Of a stretch of 64,000 nucleotides of DNA, positions 43,601 to 51,833 are shown one piece after another (the first letter of the stretch is position 1; every line of letters begins with the position of its first letter). This DNA is from Bacteroidales bacterium (GTDB lineage Bacteria > Bacteroidota > Bacteroidia > Bacteroidales > Paludibacteraceae): NCBI GenBank assembly GCA_022783865.1, contig JALFYY010000013.1, positions 182,401 to 246,400 of the forward strand, given 5' to 3'. A program made the position numbers and the translations under genes. The notes under the pieces are model-generated. The model did not search any database and was not told the DNA's origin. It saw nothing but the letters and a program-made list of their open reading frames with translations.

Positions 43601-46600
43601 CAGGTAGCGATACATGGGTTCGTAAAGAATACGACCCGCATACCGATCGTCTGATCTGGACGCTCAATAGCGGTGCTTCTCTGGGGAGCATGAGAATATA
43701 CATACCACTCAAAATATCATTTATTGATTTTTCAGTTGATTTGAATACTTCTGATTATGTATTGCCAATGGCAAGTAATTTCAGGATTATTGCCAATGAG
43801 GGGGAAATCAGAATCAACAATGATATACTGCTGCAGCCTGGAGTGGAAATGCAGATTCGTAAGGAAGCAACCTGTGTTGTGCCTTCCGGACAAAACATAT
43901 TTATTTACGATATGGATGATTGGTCTTCGTGGGGAAAATATTACTATCAGTTAAATTACTCTCCTTCGTGGGGGAAGGCAAATCCGCGTACAGCAAAACA
44001 ACTCCCTGATGCCAAAGTACAAATAGCAGGGACGCTTGATATCCAAGGAAATTTGTGGACCACGGCAGGTGGTGCGAACATCTGTTCTACCCGTGAAAAT
44101 TCGGGAAAAGTAAGGTTCACAGCAAATGCTCCGGCTTCCAAACCGGCAACAGATAGCAAAACGTTATATCAGATAGTAGGCAATACACCTGATTATGAAG
44201 GCAAAGCAATCACGTCTGCCAAGTTGAAGAATGAAGATGACGCATTTACATCTACAGAAGGAAGTAGGGCAGACGATGTATATACCTATATGGCTGATCC
44301 CGTTGACGGTGTGTATCGTTGGATCAGTGTGCGTGATAATGGTTGCTTCACGGAACTGAAATCGAGTAGCACTACGCAATATATTCGTCCGAGCGATGTG
44401 GTGGCGGTAGTTGCCAACGAGAATGGCGACCATGCTTATTGTAATGCCGATGCAACCCGCTATTTCATCAATACGGTAGCCAAAACGACTTCGGCTGATT
44501 GTCTGTGGTGGGAAGCAGAACCCAAAGGCGAAATCGACGGCAAAGTTTGTTATATGGCAAACAATCCCGACTTCGACAATTTCGGTACGTACTATTATTA
44601 TGATACCAACTCCGATTATTGGGTGGCAAAGACGGTGACTGTCACTTTCTGTAATTTCAATGGGGACGTATTGACCAATGGTGATTTTGGCAACATCTAC
44701 AACTACAATACCCGTCCGCAATACTTTGGTGCTACCCCTGCAAGAAATCCAGCAGACGGATATGTCTATACATGGACAGGTTGGGATACGGAGCGGAATC
44801 ATCAGGGTGCAGCCATGATAGGACGCAACGAACCTTTCCCTCCGGCAACTGCTAACGTAACCTACTATGCACATTTTGAGGGTACTAAAAAGCACTACAC
44901 CGTAACATTTAAGAATGAAGACGGCTATGTCATCGAGTCCGGTCTATGGAATGAGGGCGATATGCCGGCTTGCAGTGTTACACCGCAGAAAGCACCCACC
45001 GAGAGCGAAATCTATACGTTCGCTTATTGGAGTCCTACGGTAACTGAGGTTACCCGTCCTGCCGAATATAAGGCTGTATATTTGAGTTCGTTGCGACCTT
45101 ATACCGTTACTTTTGCCAATTACGACGGAACGGAACTCCATACCGAAGATTTTGCTTACGGAACGGTTCCTGTCTATCGGGGCACAACGCCGGTGCGCGA
45201 GAGCAATACGGCATATTCCTATACCTTCAGCGGATGGGACAAACCGTTTGAAGCCGTTAAGGGCAATATCACTTATACGGCACAATTCACTGCCAAAGAG
45301 CGTGAGTATGGCGAGGAGTTGGAGATTGTGGATTGGACAGACCAAGGACCAGTGCTGAATATGAACGGCTATACTTCACCTTCGGCATCGGCGGGTTGGA
45401 CTATTTCTGCTGATGGTAAGGATTATACTGAAGCCGGTTGTGATGAAGACCTTACGCTGCAACTTGCTTTGTCGCAAACATATGTAGCGGACGACGAAGT
45501 GCTGATTCAGGCAAAAGGCAAAGACGGGATTGTGGAGAGCCATCGCAAATACAAAGTGCCGCACGTTTTCAATGCTGATGCTACCTTAGGTGCAGTGGCG
45601 GCAGACAATTCTTCCGTTATTTTTGTCCGTTCTGGCAAACTCACGGTGAAGGGCGATGCTACTGTGGCTGCCATCTATGTGGCTCCGGGTGCCGAACTCT
45701 GTATCAATGAATGTGTTACGTTGGCAACGGGCAAATTGGTGCTTCGCACCTCGCCTCAAGCGGCTGCTGTTCTGACGAACAATGGCACAGTCAAAGGACA
45801 AGTTTATTACAGCCGTATCGTAAGAAATGCGGAACGGCTCAAACTCTGCCAGATAGCATTGCCTTTCGATGTAACACTCAACGACATTATGCTCTCCAAT
45901 GGCAAGCGGTTTGATTATAGTAAGACTATAGGGCTGATGGAGTACAATGCTGCCCGCCGTGCCCAAAAAGGTCCGGACGGCATGAACTGGAAAGGCATCA
46001 ATCCTAATGAGATTACCACTATGTCCGGTTCGAAGGGATATCAACTCCTTTCTACTTTGAAGGCTTACAATGAGTATTATTTCCCTGTAACGCTCAGCAA
46101 GCAAACGCAGGTGAAGGTAGAGACGCAAGAAACTAACGATATCAAGGATATCTACGATGCAGGTTGGAATTTCCTCTGCAGTCCTTCAGCCGGCAGAGTA
46201 GATGTATCGAATACTGATCCTGCCAACCAACTGAAGATTTATGAGTATGTCGAAGCCGAAGGCAACCAACCTGCTTACTACAAACAAAGTCCTGCTACTA
46301 TATTGCAGCCGGCTATGCCGTTCTTCTATCAAACGGCAGCCAATGGTTCGCTGGTGTTCGATATGCAGAACAGTATTGTTAGTTTTGAGCCTGCTGTTGC
46401 AACGCAACAAGCACCCCGCCGTCTGTCGGCACAGAACGTACCGACACAGTGGCTGCAACTCTACTATGGGGCAAACGAAAACATGGCAGACCAGACCAAT
46501 ATCTACTTGCATCCGATAAGGTTCACCACCAATTATCAACCCGGTTACGATGGCGTCAAGATGTCCACCTCGGGTACACGACCTTTTGTGTGGTCAAGTC

Positions 46601-47109
46601 TTAGTTATGGCGAATTGGCGTTTGCGGCATTGCCTGATTCTGTCGCCACAGAAATGGGTATTGCGCTTACCGTGTTTGCACCAACAGCGCAAGCGATGAC
46701 CTTCTCGCTCCGTGAGAACGATTGGCTCAGCCGCTTGCAGAGTGTATATTTGCTCGATAGAGAACTGCAAACGCTCACCGACTTGTTGCAAAACGATTAT
46801 TCCTACGATGCTGCAGCCGGCACTTCGGCGGGACGTTTTGTTGTGTATCCGATATTCCGTGCACCGGATATGACCGACGGCGTAGAACTGCCTGATACGA
46901 CTGTCGCTTCGTTCACGGCATATGGTACGAATCGTGAGATATGGGTAAACGGACTGTCTGCCGGCATGGCACTACGTTGCTACGACTTGATGGGACGACT
47001 TGTGTACGACGGAACTGCCGATAGCGATATTATGACGATTGCCGTACCGGCACCGGGTATCTACTTTGTACAGGTAATGGATGAGGTACAGAAAGTAATA
47101 GTGAGATAG
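37684..47109 (+). CDS. giant T9SS-exported beta-helix surface protein
   Basis: The 3141-residue protein starts with a signal-like segment (residues 1-30). About residues 190-620 hold several ~100-residue Ig-like repeats (each with an ATVPPS/ANFPSLAM strand). Residues about 650-1700 form a long parallel beta-helix: short repeats of the type GGTITA..YAYGI in pectate-lyase style. Residues about 2318-2545 are three InlB/Listeria-Bacteroides-type repeats (VTFxNxDG...). The last ~70 residues are a T9SS type-A-like sorting domain (LRCYDLMGRLVYDG...PGIYFVQVMD). Adhesion or glycan binding is likely. The stretch around 41.1-42.4 kb is visibly more A/T-rich than the rest. Confidence 0.85.
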   Translation: MKKILFKSNVLAILSVGLLVAVFTAIGMSFTPVEEETIVEQNDTITTLTKRRSHTTSACGGDHNKTDYAEGIASSVWVNGKSVGDVCLVERGASPTQWEPKESKLPWNCGNNKNNHTKELDWCARVTENGYYFQGWSRSRTGGSITSSASPFTHQMTMPADNEKYESINTPYQETYYAIFSPVTVVATTETVNLTSFAEISGTMTLSQVGGDNIKDFQAVTSIDTSGDGKWTLTIGDIAANGTVKINYTYNPNRTTYKNSTGSLTDEVTFNFGGLYQSSQRFTIRATFPSLAIKAGTAQDLNLVNTSSTASGVATFPVSFADAKSDFRAPVFAFTAGAAASAWTVTQWDYADNLVTVHYTFRGDGANRNNSATLTLTSADGNASNNCTVTATVPPSKVLSATAENLSPVLPETEYRGTAVFEVQYVDAHDVDAHSVSFGTQQGAGIWNVLSSTYRITDAATGKGTVTVNYSYTTAADFAVRQNSNTLTLTLDGGASKSCIITANFPSLAMSVQSNDVLVMTLPEQKQAGKVVFAVTYANGAADFVLPTATDSRWSIIDMQYASLSPSSGTLTVNYTFDNGGEKGDWTTDLTLQTASGATCVATLRAIAEQESDKDAAVTTPAGETTKYEKWADALLAANSEDGCTLRLLRNVELGTLAANQEIKKTMTIDLNGKTLSATLPNTNFSRLLYLNTAGVTLTVKDGRSGGTLKAQGNVAGALYVVQVNKGNLIWESGNIEITNTTGTGNNWNHATGIYLANGTGLTMTGGTITSRHTQAAFAGGIYAEAGSTTDINGGVITATAGSYAYGVRSYGNVTMTAGTINATTTATSYAYGIYMGASANADAAACYYGTLNMTGGTINAETTNTDARGIYLEVSLAASDNAPDGTYSNKASAVGKITGATINVTAGTSTAYGIQVLGDYNSKTNEYFVTEISNAVINATAQASYAYAVRLESAVNNTHGGMYRANAKLTNVTATATALTGSNAAGVYLVQAANIIKAGQAHTGEAFATAAKATIIGGKYTASVKQHYAFGISNAGNYNCDITVSADGKAIAPKDTQLTIRDAEITAIHNGVNSATTADPTKSTDYHTAIGVNYAGAVDIDNCIIVADAKEVRFARGVMLGYGKSTIKNSTITASGRSSVYGIYVNAAIRNGNECIAELTSTNNTISATATSTTTSSVPYISADGAYGLYLQAVQTLATGTFAGDYAAAAKVVVYGDTYKAVSKRNTAIAIYSATRTTTLNGNAEAYPELIINGGTFTAEATNNNAYALQSGGNTIVDGGTFMATAEATQARGMYAVAGKLTATNATLKVTAGTGTAYGVCLDHNIQSYTLLNYAASAELNNLDVNVRTISGNTAEGIYLPATQKLQTEADHATFNSWEQYKGSDDNTEKNYYNTWNTYHQYYKEGALAIATSAVINGGTYTIIANGTTAYGVYASNTVVTTNGQASASVPLTIKNATFIAKTETGTTAYGIRTGGPTTIENSTITAEAATTTARGIYIMDKQTTITNSTIKAITQGRNSGNGNSDCYGIYADANVSNMGWLYRGELISNNNEVTATVPDGNNAYAVYLHAHNATVSTGTYAPMNATYATAAAAEINGGKFTATASGDPAGTPKTGQIAYAFHCAAPSSKNGATAAPVCTIDGGYFWGEAPSAGADISANALTDSLTICGDAYFLNATNVALYLCPEKSIQDLPSEMEAYKQGYRYYLGSATNPGINVCYIKETKTYYQTLVEALHYVNSTTKTCTIIMIADYTLPAGNYILPASATLLIPYYEGQNVAQGIVPAWKNKNAYPNGKAFDPSPFCKLTFASGVNLTVQGQIEASSTLYIGQENWTGRVGGPYGWLQLNEGAHVDLESGAKLIAWGYVTGKGEIYAKDGSVVYEDFQMGDWRGGTISSDIQGNKKGVNGKSVFLITDYYYQNVECPVIFKPGAKSIGYTGVFLAKSGVEKEGKSDPVTMVGETGAMFLMDRATAGSDTWVRKEYDPHTDRLIWTLNSGASLGSMRIYIPLKISFIDFSVDLNTSDYVLPMASNFRIIANEGEIRINNDILLQPGVEMQIRKEATCVVPSGQNIFIYDMDDWSSWGKYYYQLNYSPSWGKANPRTAKQLPDAKVQIAGTLDIQGNLWTTAGGANICSTRENSGKVRFTANAPASKPATDSKTLYQIVGNTPDYEGKAITSAKLKNEDDAFTSTEGSRADDVYTYMADPVDGVYRWISVRDNGCFTELKSSSTTQYIRPSDVVAVVANENGDHAYCNADATRYFINTVAKTTSADCLWWEAEPKGEIDGKVCYMANNPDFDNFGTYYYYDTNSDYWVAKTVTVTFCNFNGDVLTNGDFGNIYNYNTRPQYFGATPARNPADGYVYTWTGWDTERNHQGAAMIGRNEPFPPATANVTYYAHFEGTKKHYTVTFKNEDGYVIESGLWNEGDMPACSVTPQKAPTESEIYTFAYWSPTVTEVTRPAEYKAVYLSSLRPYTVTFANYDGTELHTEDFAYGTVPVYRGTTPVRESNTAYSYTFSGWDKPFEAVKGNITYTAQFTAKEREYGEELEIVDWTDQGPVLNMNGYTSPSASAGWTISADGKDYTEAGCDEDLTLQLALSQTYVADDEVLIQAKGKDGIVESHRKYKVPHVFNADATLGAVAADNSSVIFVRSGKLTVKGDATVAAIYVAPGAELCINECVTLATGKLVLRTSPQAAAVLTNNGTVKGQVYYSRIVRNAERLKLCQIALPFDVTLNDIMLSNGKRFDYSKTIGLMEYNAARRAQKGPDGMNWKGINPNEITTMSGSKGYQLLSTLKAYNEYYFPVTLSKQTQVKVETQETNDIKDIYDAGWNFLCSPSAGRVDVSNTDPANQLKIYEYVEAEGNQPAYYKQSPATILQPAMPFFYQTAANGSLVFDMQNSIVSFEPAVATQQAPRRLSAQNVPTQWLQLYYGANENMADQTNIYLHPIRFTTNYQPGYDGVKMSTSGTRPFVWSSLSYGELAFAALPDSVATEMGIALTVFAPTAQAMTFSLRENDWLSRLQSVYLLDRELQTLTDLLQNDYSYDAAAGTSAGRFVVYPIFRAPDMTDGVELPDTTVASFTAYGTNREIWVNGLSAGMALRCYDLMGRLVYDGTADSDIMTIAVPAPGIYFVQVMDEVQKVIVR

Positions 47110-47144
47110 GTAATATTTAATATTGAGTAGCTGAATAATAGCAG

Positions 47145-47164
47145 AGACGGGGCGTGCCCCGTCT
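47145..47164 (+). repeat. GTAGAGACG palindrome, variant GGGG
   Basis: AGACGGGGCGTGCCCCGTCT then GAATAA, just after the giant gene. Confidence 0.88.
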
Positions 47165-47200
47165 GAATAACAGAGAAATTAAGTAACCGAATAATTGTAG

Positions 47201-47220
47201 AGACGGGGCGTGCCCCGTCT
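47201..47220 (+). repeat. GTAGAGACG palindrome, variant GGGG
   Basis: TTGTAG, AGACGGGGCGTGCCCCGTCT, GAGAAATTGA. Confidence 0.88.
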
Positions 47221-47248
47221 GAGAAATTGAAAAATTGAATAATTGTAG

Positions 47249-47268
47249 AGATGCGATTTATCGCGTCT
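47249..47268 (+). repeat. GTAGAGACG palindrome, variant CGA with T-G wobble
   Basis: AGATGCGATTTATCGCGTCT; C to T in the left arm leaves a T-G wobble. Confidence 0.85.
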
Positions 47269-47272
47269 GAGA

Positions 47273-47312
47273 AATTGAGGAACTGAATAATTGAGTAATT
47301 GAATAGTTGATT
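47273..47312. repeat. 8-bp tandem array, 5 units (ARYTGANN)
   Basis: AATTGAGG, AACTGAAT, AATTGAGT, AATTGAAT, AGTTGATT, directly after a palindrome and ending 16 bases before the next start codon. Confidence 0.8.
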
Positions 47313-47328
47313 AACAGAGAAAAGAAAA

Positions 47329-48039
47329 ATGAAACAACCAAGTATATTGATTATATTGTTATTAATTGCAGTTTTCGTAGTGTTCTATGGGGGCGAAAAG
47401 TTTTATGTAGGAGATGACGCTGCCATTGCCGGATTGGTGCGTGTTTCTGTATATGTACCTTCGGAACAGACCGCAGTTGAGCCAACCGGAACAATGATAC
47501 CGTTGCGCCAAAGTCCTTTTATGCAAGTGCTAGCACCTTTTGTACAGATGCCTGACCAACTGACATCCGGCAGTACAGGGTGGAACTTGACAGCCTCTTC
47601 CGATGCACAGACACAGTCTGTTGGAGGCGGAATGTCGGCATCATCTGAAGGGAATATGTTTGCTGTTTCATCTCATCTCGCAACGCTGGCTGTGGGAAAT
47701 TGCGCTACTGCTTTGCCCGCTATAACGCCCAATCGGCAAAGAACGGTTTCCGCATTGGCAATGACAAATACCGATAACTTGGTTACTCGTCGTCGTGCAG
47801 CACAAAGTGCCGAACCCACTCCACCATCGGTCGATGGAACTTATATTGGAGAAACATATCAAGACGAAGCCGGTAATGTGTGGCAGTGGTTGGGGTATTG
47901 GGAGTTGCAACAGAAAGCGGATCCTGTTGATCCCGATAAACCTGCCACTCCTGTGGGTGATGCACCTTACTGGCTCCTTTTAGGTGGCTTGCTGCTCTAC
48001 GCCGGATATAAACGAAAACTACAAACTACGCAAAATTGA
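47329..48039 (+). CDS. surface protein with C-terminal TPVGDA-TM-basic tail (A)
   Basis: The 236-residue protein has an N-terminal hydrophobic segment (residues 5-20) and a low-complexity Ser/Thr/Ala/Val-rich body. A short conserved-looking stretch DGTYIGETYQDEAGNVWQWLGYWE follows in parts (about 170-195), then a Pro/Asp linker. The end is tripartite: TPVGDA, then a hydrophobic helix (LLLGGLLLY), then GYKRKL. The next protein ends the same way. This resembles C-terminal sorting signals (LPXTG or PEP-CTERM style), but I know of no named family for it. No sortase lies nearby. Confidence 0.65.
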   Translation: MKQPSILIILLLIAVFVVFYGGEKFYVGDDAAIAGLVRVSVYVPSEQTAVEPTGTMIPLRQSPFMQVLAPFVQMPDQLTSGSTGWNLTASSDAQTQSVGGGMSASSEGNMFAVSSHLATLAVGNCATALPAITPNRQRTVSALAMTNTDNLVTRRRAAQSAEPTPPSVDGTYIGETYQDEAGNVWQWLGYWELQQKADPVDPDKPATPVGDAPYWLLLGGLLLYAGYKRKLQTTQN

Positions 48040-48064
48040 TAATCTGTAATCCGTAACATACAGA

Positions 48065-48784
48065 ATGAATCGATTTCGTTCCATCATATTACTGACCATT
48101 TGCATAGGGCTTGTCTATCGTATGGCTTGTTTCCTGATGCAGCCGGATCCGTTGCAGGAGGCAGTACAGATATTGCCTTCCCTCGTTGCCGAATCGGTGC
48201 AAAAATCGAATCTGCCGATAATTCGCCCCTCTGCGTTCAAAGCTGCAGTGCCTCAGGCTGCAACTTCGGTAGCGGCTCCATCTGTACCGTCGCTTGTCGC
48301 TCCTTCGGTAGCTACTACGTCTTCTCTGACTACCCGGTCGGTATCTGGAGGATTGGCACACTATGCGGCTCCTGTTGTATCTGATGTGACGAATCGGCAA
48401 CATACAACAGTTTATACCTATGTGGCAGCGCCTCAGCATTCGTCATCGCCCGTATCGGTGGTAACACGGCCGTCTGCAGTACGACAAGCGGCACCGCAGC
48501 GAAAAGCACCCGGCACCATTGGCGGCACTTGGGAAGACTGGCTCAATCAATACTATGGCGATACCGGCAAAGAAAATGGCGATTTGTCGGATTTGGAAAA
48601 TTGGTGGGACAGCAATTTCGGAGGCGGTATAATGCCGGATAATGCCTACGATGATTTCTACGATTGGGCAAAAACGCAATATACTCCTGTTGCAGATGCA
48701 AACTTGCTGCTCTTGGTGCTCCTGCTGTTATATGGAGTAGCCTTATATAAACGCGTCCGTACAAACAAGCTTAAAGATGAATAA
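48065..48784 (+). CDS. surface protein with C-terminal TPVADA-TM-basic tail (B)
   Basis: The 239-residue protein begins with a signal-anchor segment (residues 6-24), followed by a Ser/Ala/Val/Pro-rich low-complexity body. An acidic aromatic segment comes next (about 155-205, with GTWEDWLNQYYGDTG and DNAYDDFYDWAK). The C-terminus reads TPVADA, then LLLLVLLLLYGVAL, then YKRVR, closely parallel to the preceding gene. The two genes are 25 bases apart and probably paralogous in architecture. The stop codon overlaps or abuts the next start. Confidence 0.65.
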   Translation: MNRFRSIILLTICIGLVYRMACFLMQPDPLQEAVQILPSLVAESVQKSNLPIIRPSAFKAAVPQAATSVAAPSVPSLVAPSVATTSSLTTRSVSGGLAHYAAPVVSDVTNRQHTTVYTYVAAPQHSSSPVSVVTRPSAVRQAAPQRKAPGTIGGTWEDWLNQYYGDTGKENGDLSDLENWWDSNFGGGIMPDNAYDDFYDWAKTQYTPVADANLLLLVLLLLYGVALYKRVRTNKLKDE

Positions 48785-51755
48785 TATGAAGCACGTTTTT
48801 TCTACGCAATGTCATCGGCTTATCTTTTTGCTGTCAGTCGTCTTGATAGCGCAAACCAGCTATGCACAACTGATAACGGTTGAGGCAGATCCTGCTCAAG
48901 GATTTGCTGTGAAGGTAAATGGTAATTTAGATGCACGTTATACCTATTTGATGCACTCTGTTGTTCCTGCAAACTTCAGTGATATTGTTTTTGATAGCGA
49001 TGGCAAACCGACGATGGACGAATTGTATGTGTTCCTTACTCTTCCTCCTGAGGCAGAACCGTTATTGCAGATGAAAGGTGAAGTTTATTTGCGTTGTTTG
49101 AAAAACAATTCTGCTTATACAGCAGTTGACAATGCGCCTGCCGGTAACAAGAATTTTGTTTTCAAAAACTGTAACGGCAAGCACCTGTATTTCACCGGGG
49201 AATGCCGGTCTGCCTATCCCGGAGATCCTGCTGCCAAATCTGCCGGTGTGTTTGTCTTGCAAGGAGGGACAGGCGAAAAAGTGGATATCTATCTGCACGA
49301 TTTCAGCATTACGGTGCAGGATAAACAAGTGGGAAGTGCGCAGTTCAATGACCTGTTTTCTGCCTACGATCCGGGCTGTATGGCGAGCGCGTTTGCTATC
49401 GAGAGCGATAATGAGGATACCAACCGACCTTTTACTGCCAATTTTCACATCTGTGGCGAAAACACTATTACGGGTGGTAATCGCTCTATCTTTACTGCTC
49501 CGGAAGATGACGCTATTGCGCAGGTACTTGCTAACATACTGACTATTACCAATTCGCCTATCGCTATTTGTCCGTTGGCAAAAACACTTGATGAGGTGAG
49601 CAACAAAACAGCCAAACTTGTTTTCGATGACATCGTGCCTGTACGGGGTGATTCAACCCGTGTCAATGGCAAACTCAATCTGCCTTTGGAAGGCAGCTAC
49701 TCCACACCTGCTATCGATTTGGGCAACGCCAACGGCTTTTGCGAGTTCAACGGCGGGCAATATCGTTTTGCCACACCGGCATCCAACAGTATGTTCTATG
49801 TCTGCTCGATGGCAATCTCCTATAAGATGCTGACGATAAGCGGTACCACTCGCTATGGCATTGGCTCCTCTGTAGGTTCGCCCAATGTGAACGAAAACAA
49901 GGTGCGCATCAGTTTCAATGACGGTACTTTCAGTACTTATTCTGCAGAGGCGTACAAAGATGATAATATAGATGTGGTAGCCCGTGGCTGGTATGCAGAT
50001 TACACCGATTTGCGCCTTTCTTACGAAAGCCGTATCAATGGCGGTACGTTCAGCAACTGCCGTGTCTATCGTTGTGACGCTTCGGCAGAACGGGGCGCTT
50101 CGCCTATCGACTCCAATCACGAATCGCTTTGCTACAAAGAACTGGTTGTGCCGGCACCTGCCGAACCGAATGGCACTATGTCGGCTGCACAAGTGGCTGC
50201 CGACTCCTATTTGAATGCGGCTGCTAACTATGGCTCTCAGAGCCTTACGCCCGTAAAAGAAAATGAGCAGTACAAACTCAATGTATATCTGCCATTGGCA
50301 GATTGCGACGAAGATGTTTCTTCGAAAGAATATATCCACAACTGGGTAACCGTTATCCCTAAAATGGGTGCAAACGGTGTGCTTACGATGGGAGGTGACG
50401 TTGAAGTAAGTGCATTGGAGACTGACGGACGTACTAAGCGTAAAAATGCTTATCTCTTCTATGCACGGCTCAATGACTATACAAAAAAATATGCCTACGT
50501 TGATTTTGGTCCGCTGCGTGCTACTGTTCAGCAGGCAATCAAATTGGGTGGCGGTCCTGAATATACAAGTGTTACCAACGCTGATGCTTATTCGATAGCG
50601 CATGGTCTCTACACGATGCTGTCGTTCAATACCAACCAATGGTACACTCTTACAATGCCCTACGATGTAGCCAATATCTATATTATCGAGACCACCGAAA
50701 CACAAAAGGGAGCGGACGAAACGTTGGGTGATTTTCTCAAGCGGCAAGGTGAAGCGGATGGTGCATTGGCTTCCACTATTATCACCAGTCTCTGTCCCGA
50801 TATTTTCAGCGGCAAAGGCTCTGGTGTGTATATGAACCTGATTGATATAGCTACCAAACAACTTAATCGCACTCCGATTCAGTTGTTCCCCTATAGCCCT
50901 GATCACGGATATGGGGCAGACAAAGCACATTTCTATCTTTACGAACAGAAACCTGCGGGATACGACGAGTTTAGCCCTACTCAACCTTATTGGGAATTTT
51001 CTGCGGATGCTGATGATTACGGTAAAATGTGGACTCGTGTAACACCGGAAAGTTTTGCCCCCGCTGATGGTGTTCACGACTATATCGACCAAGAAGGTAA
51101 TCCTGTTCCTGCCGGCAATATCTGGATGAAAAAAGGACATGTTTATTCGCTCTTCTTGCCTGACAGCGAAAGTTCACGCTATTGGGATGGCAAATACCTG
51201 ATTTTTGAGGGCTATGGACCGCAAGATATATTAGGAACAGATGCACATATGCCTGACAACGAAGGCTATTGGCCACAAGAATATGTAGATGATGATAAGG
51301 CGTTTATACAAGGAAATGCCACTTTTGCCAATCAAATTGTTTCAGAACAAGTCTTTATACCGACAGTGGATACACAGCGGAACTACGAATTCACAAGAGT
51401 GGATGCGGATACTGAGATCAAACCTTGCGAAGTGATGATGGTGCTGAGTCCGAATAATACAAATGCTCATCAATATATCAAACGTGGCGGACCGGTTGCA
51501 CAGATAAACGAATCTTCGCAAGCAGTTGCTGATGACAATCTGCCTAAGGTGAGCGATGTCGCCTTAGTGGCTAAAGCATCGGATGGCATTGTGCTGTATT
51601 CCTATGCTGCACAGCAGGTGAATATTTATACCCTCGACGGACGCTTGCTTTACAGCGATACATTGTCGGATGGCAGTGTAGTTCGTGTTCCTGCCGCCTC
51701 AGGAGTATATCTTGTGCAGGGACAGGAACAAACTTATAAATTGATAGTTCCATAG
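48777..51755 (+). CDS. T9SS cargo protein, 992 aa
   Basis: The signal peptide ends near TSYAQ. The long beta-rich body is of a type seen in Bacteroidales surface proteins, with low similarity to the beta-helix protein two genes upstream (ITGGNRSIFTAPEDDA, INGGTFSNCRVY, TISGTTRYGIGS). The C-terminal ~60 residues are a T9SS type-A-like sorting domain (VNIYTLDGRLLYSDTL...SGVYLVQGQEQ). No catalytic motif was seen. ATG 48777 overlaps the upstream stop by 8 bases; ATG 48786 lies 2 bases after it and gives a 989-residue protein. Either is plausible. Confidence 0.8.
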   Translation: MNNMKHVFSTQCHRLIFLLSVVLIAQTSYAQLITVEADPAQGFAVKVNGNLDARYTYLMHSVVPANFSDIVFDSDGKPTMDELYVFLTLPPEAEPLLQMKGEVYLRCLKNNSAYTAVDNAPAGNKNFVFKNCNGKHLYFTGECRSAYPGDPAAKSAGVFVLQGGTGEKVDIYLHDFSITVQDKQVGSAQFNDLFSAYDPGCMASAFAIESDNEDTNRPFTANFHICGENTITGGNRSIFTAPEDDAIAQVLANILTITNSPIAICPLAKTLDEVSNKTAKLVFDDIVPVRGDSTRVNGKLNLPLEGSYSTPAIDLGNANGFCEFNGGQYRFATPASNSMFYVCSMAISYKMLTISGTTRYGIGSSVGSPNVNENKVRISFNDGTFSTYSAEAYKDDNIDVVARGWYADYTDLRLSYESRINGGTFSNCRVYRCDASAERGASPIDSNHESLCYKELVVPAPAEPNGTMSAAQVAADSYLNAAANYGSQSLTPVKENEQYKLNVYLPLADCDEDVSSKEYIHNWVTVIPKMGANGVLTMGGDVEVSALETDGRTKRKNAYLFYARLNDYTKKYAYVDFGPLRATVQQAIKLGGGPEYTSVTNADAYSIAHGLYTMLSFNTNQWYTLTMPYDVANIYIIETTETQKGADETLGDFLKRQGEADGALASTIITSLCPDIFSGKGSGVYMNLIDIATKQLNRTPIQLFPYSPDHGYGADKAHFYLYEQKPAGYDEFSPTQPYWEFSADADDYGKMWTRVTPESFAPADGVHDYIDQEGNPVPAGNIWMKKGHVYSLFLPDSESSRYWDGKYLIFEGYGPQDILGTDAHMPDNEGYWPQEYVDDDKAFIQGNATFANQIVSEQVFIPTVDTQRNYEFTRVDADTEIKPCEVMMVLSPNNTNAHQYIKRGGPVAQINESSQAVADDNLPKVSDVALVAKASDGIVLYSYAAQQVNIYTLDGRLLYSDTLSDGSVVRVPAASGVYLVQGQEQTYKLIVP

Positions 51756-51833
51756 TGTGGAATGGTATAATTTTTGCATTATATTAAGGTTAAGAGATAT
51801 AAAAAATAACACGACTAACTACAGCAAACAGAT

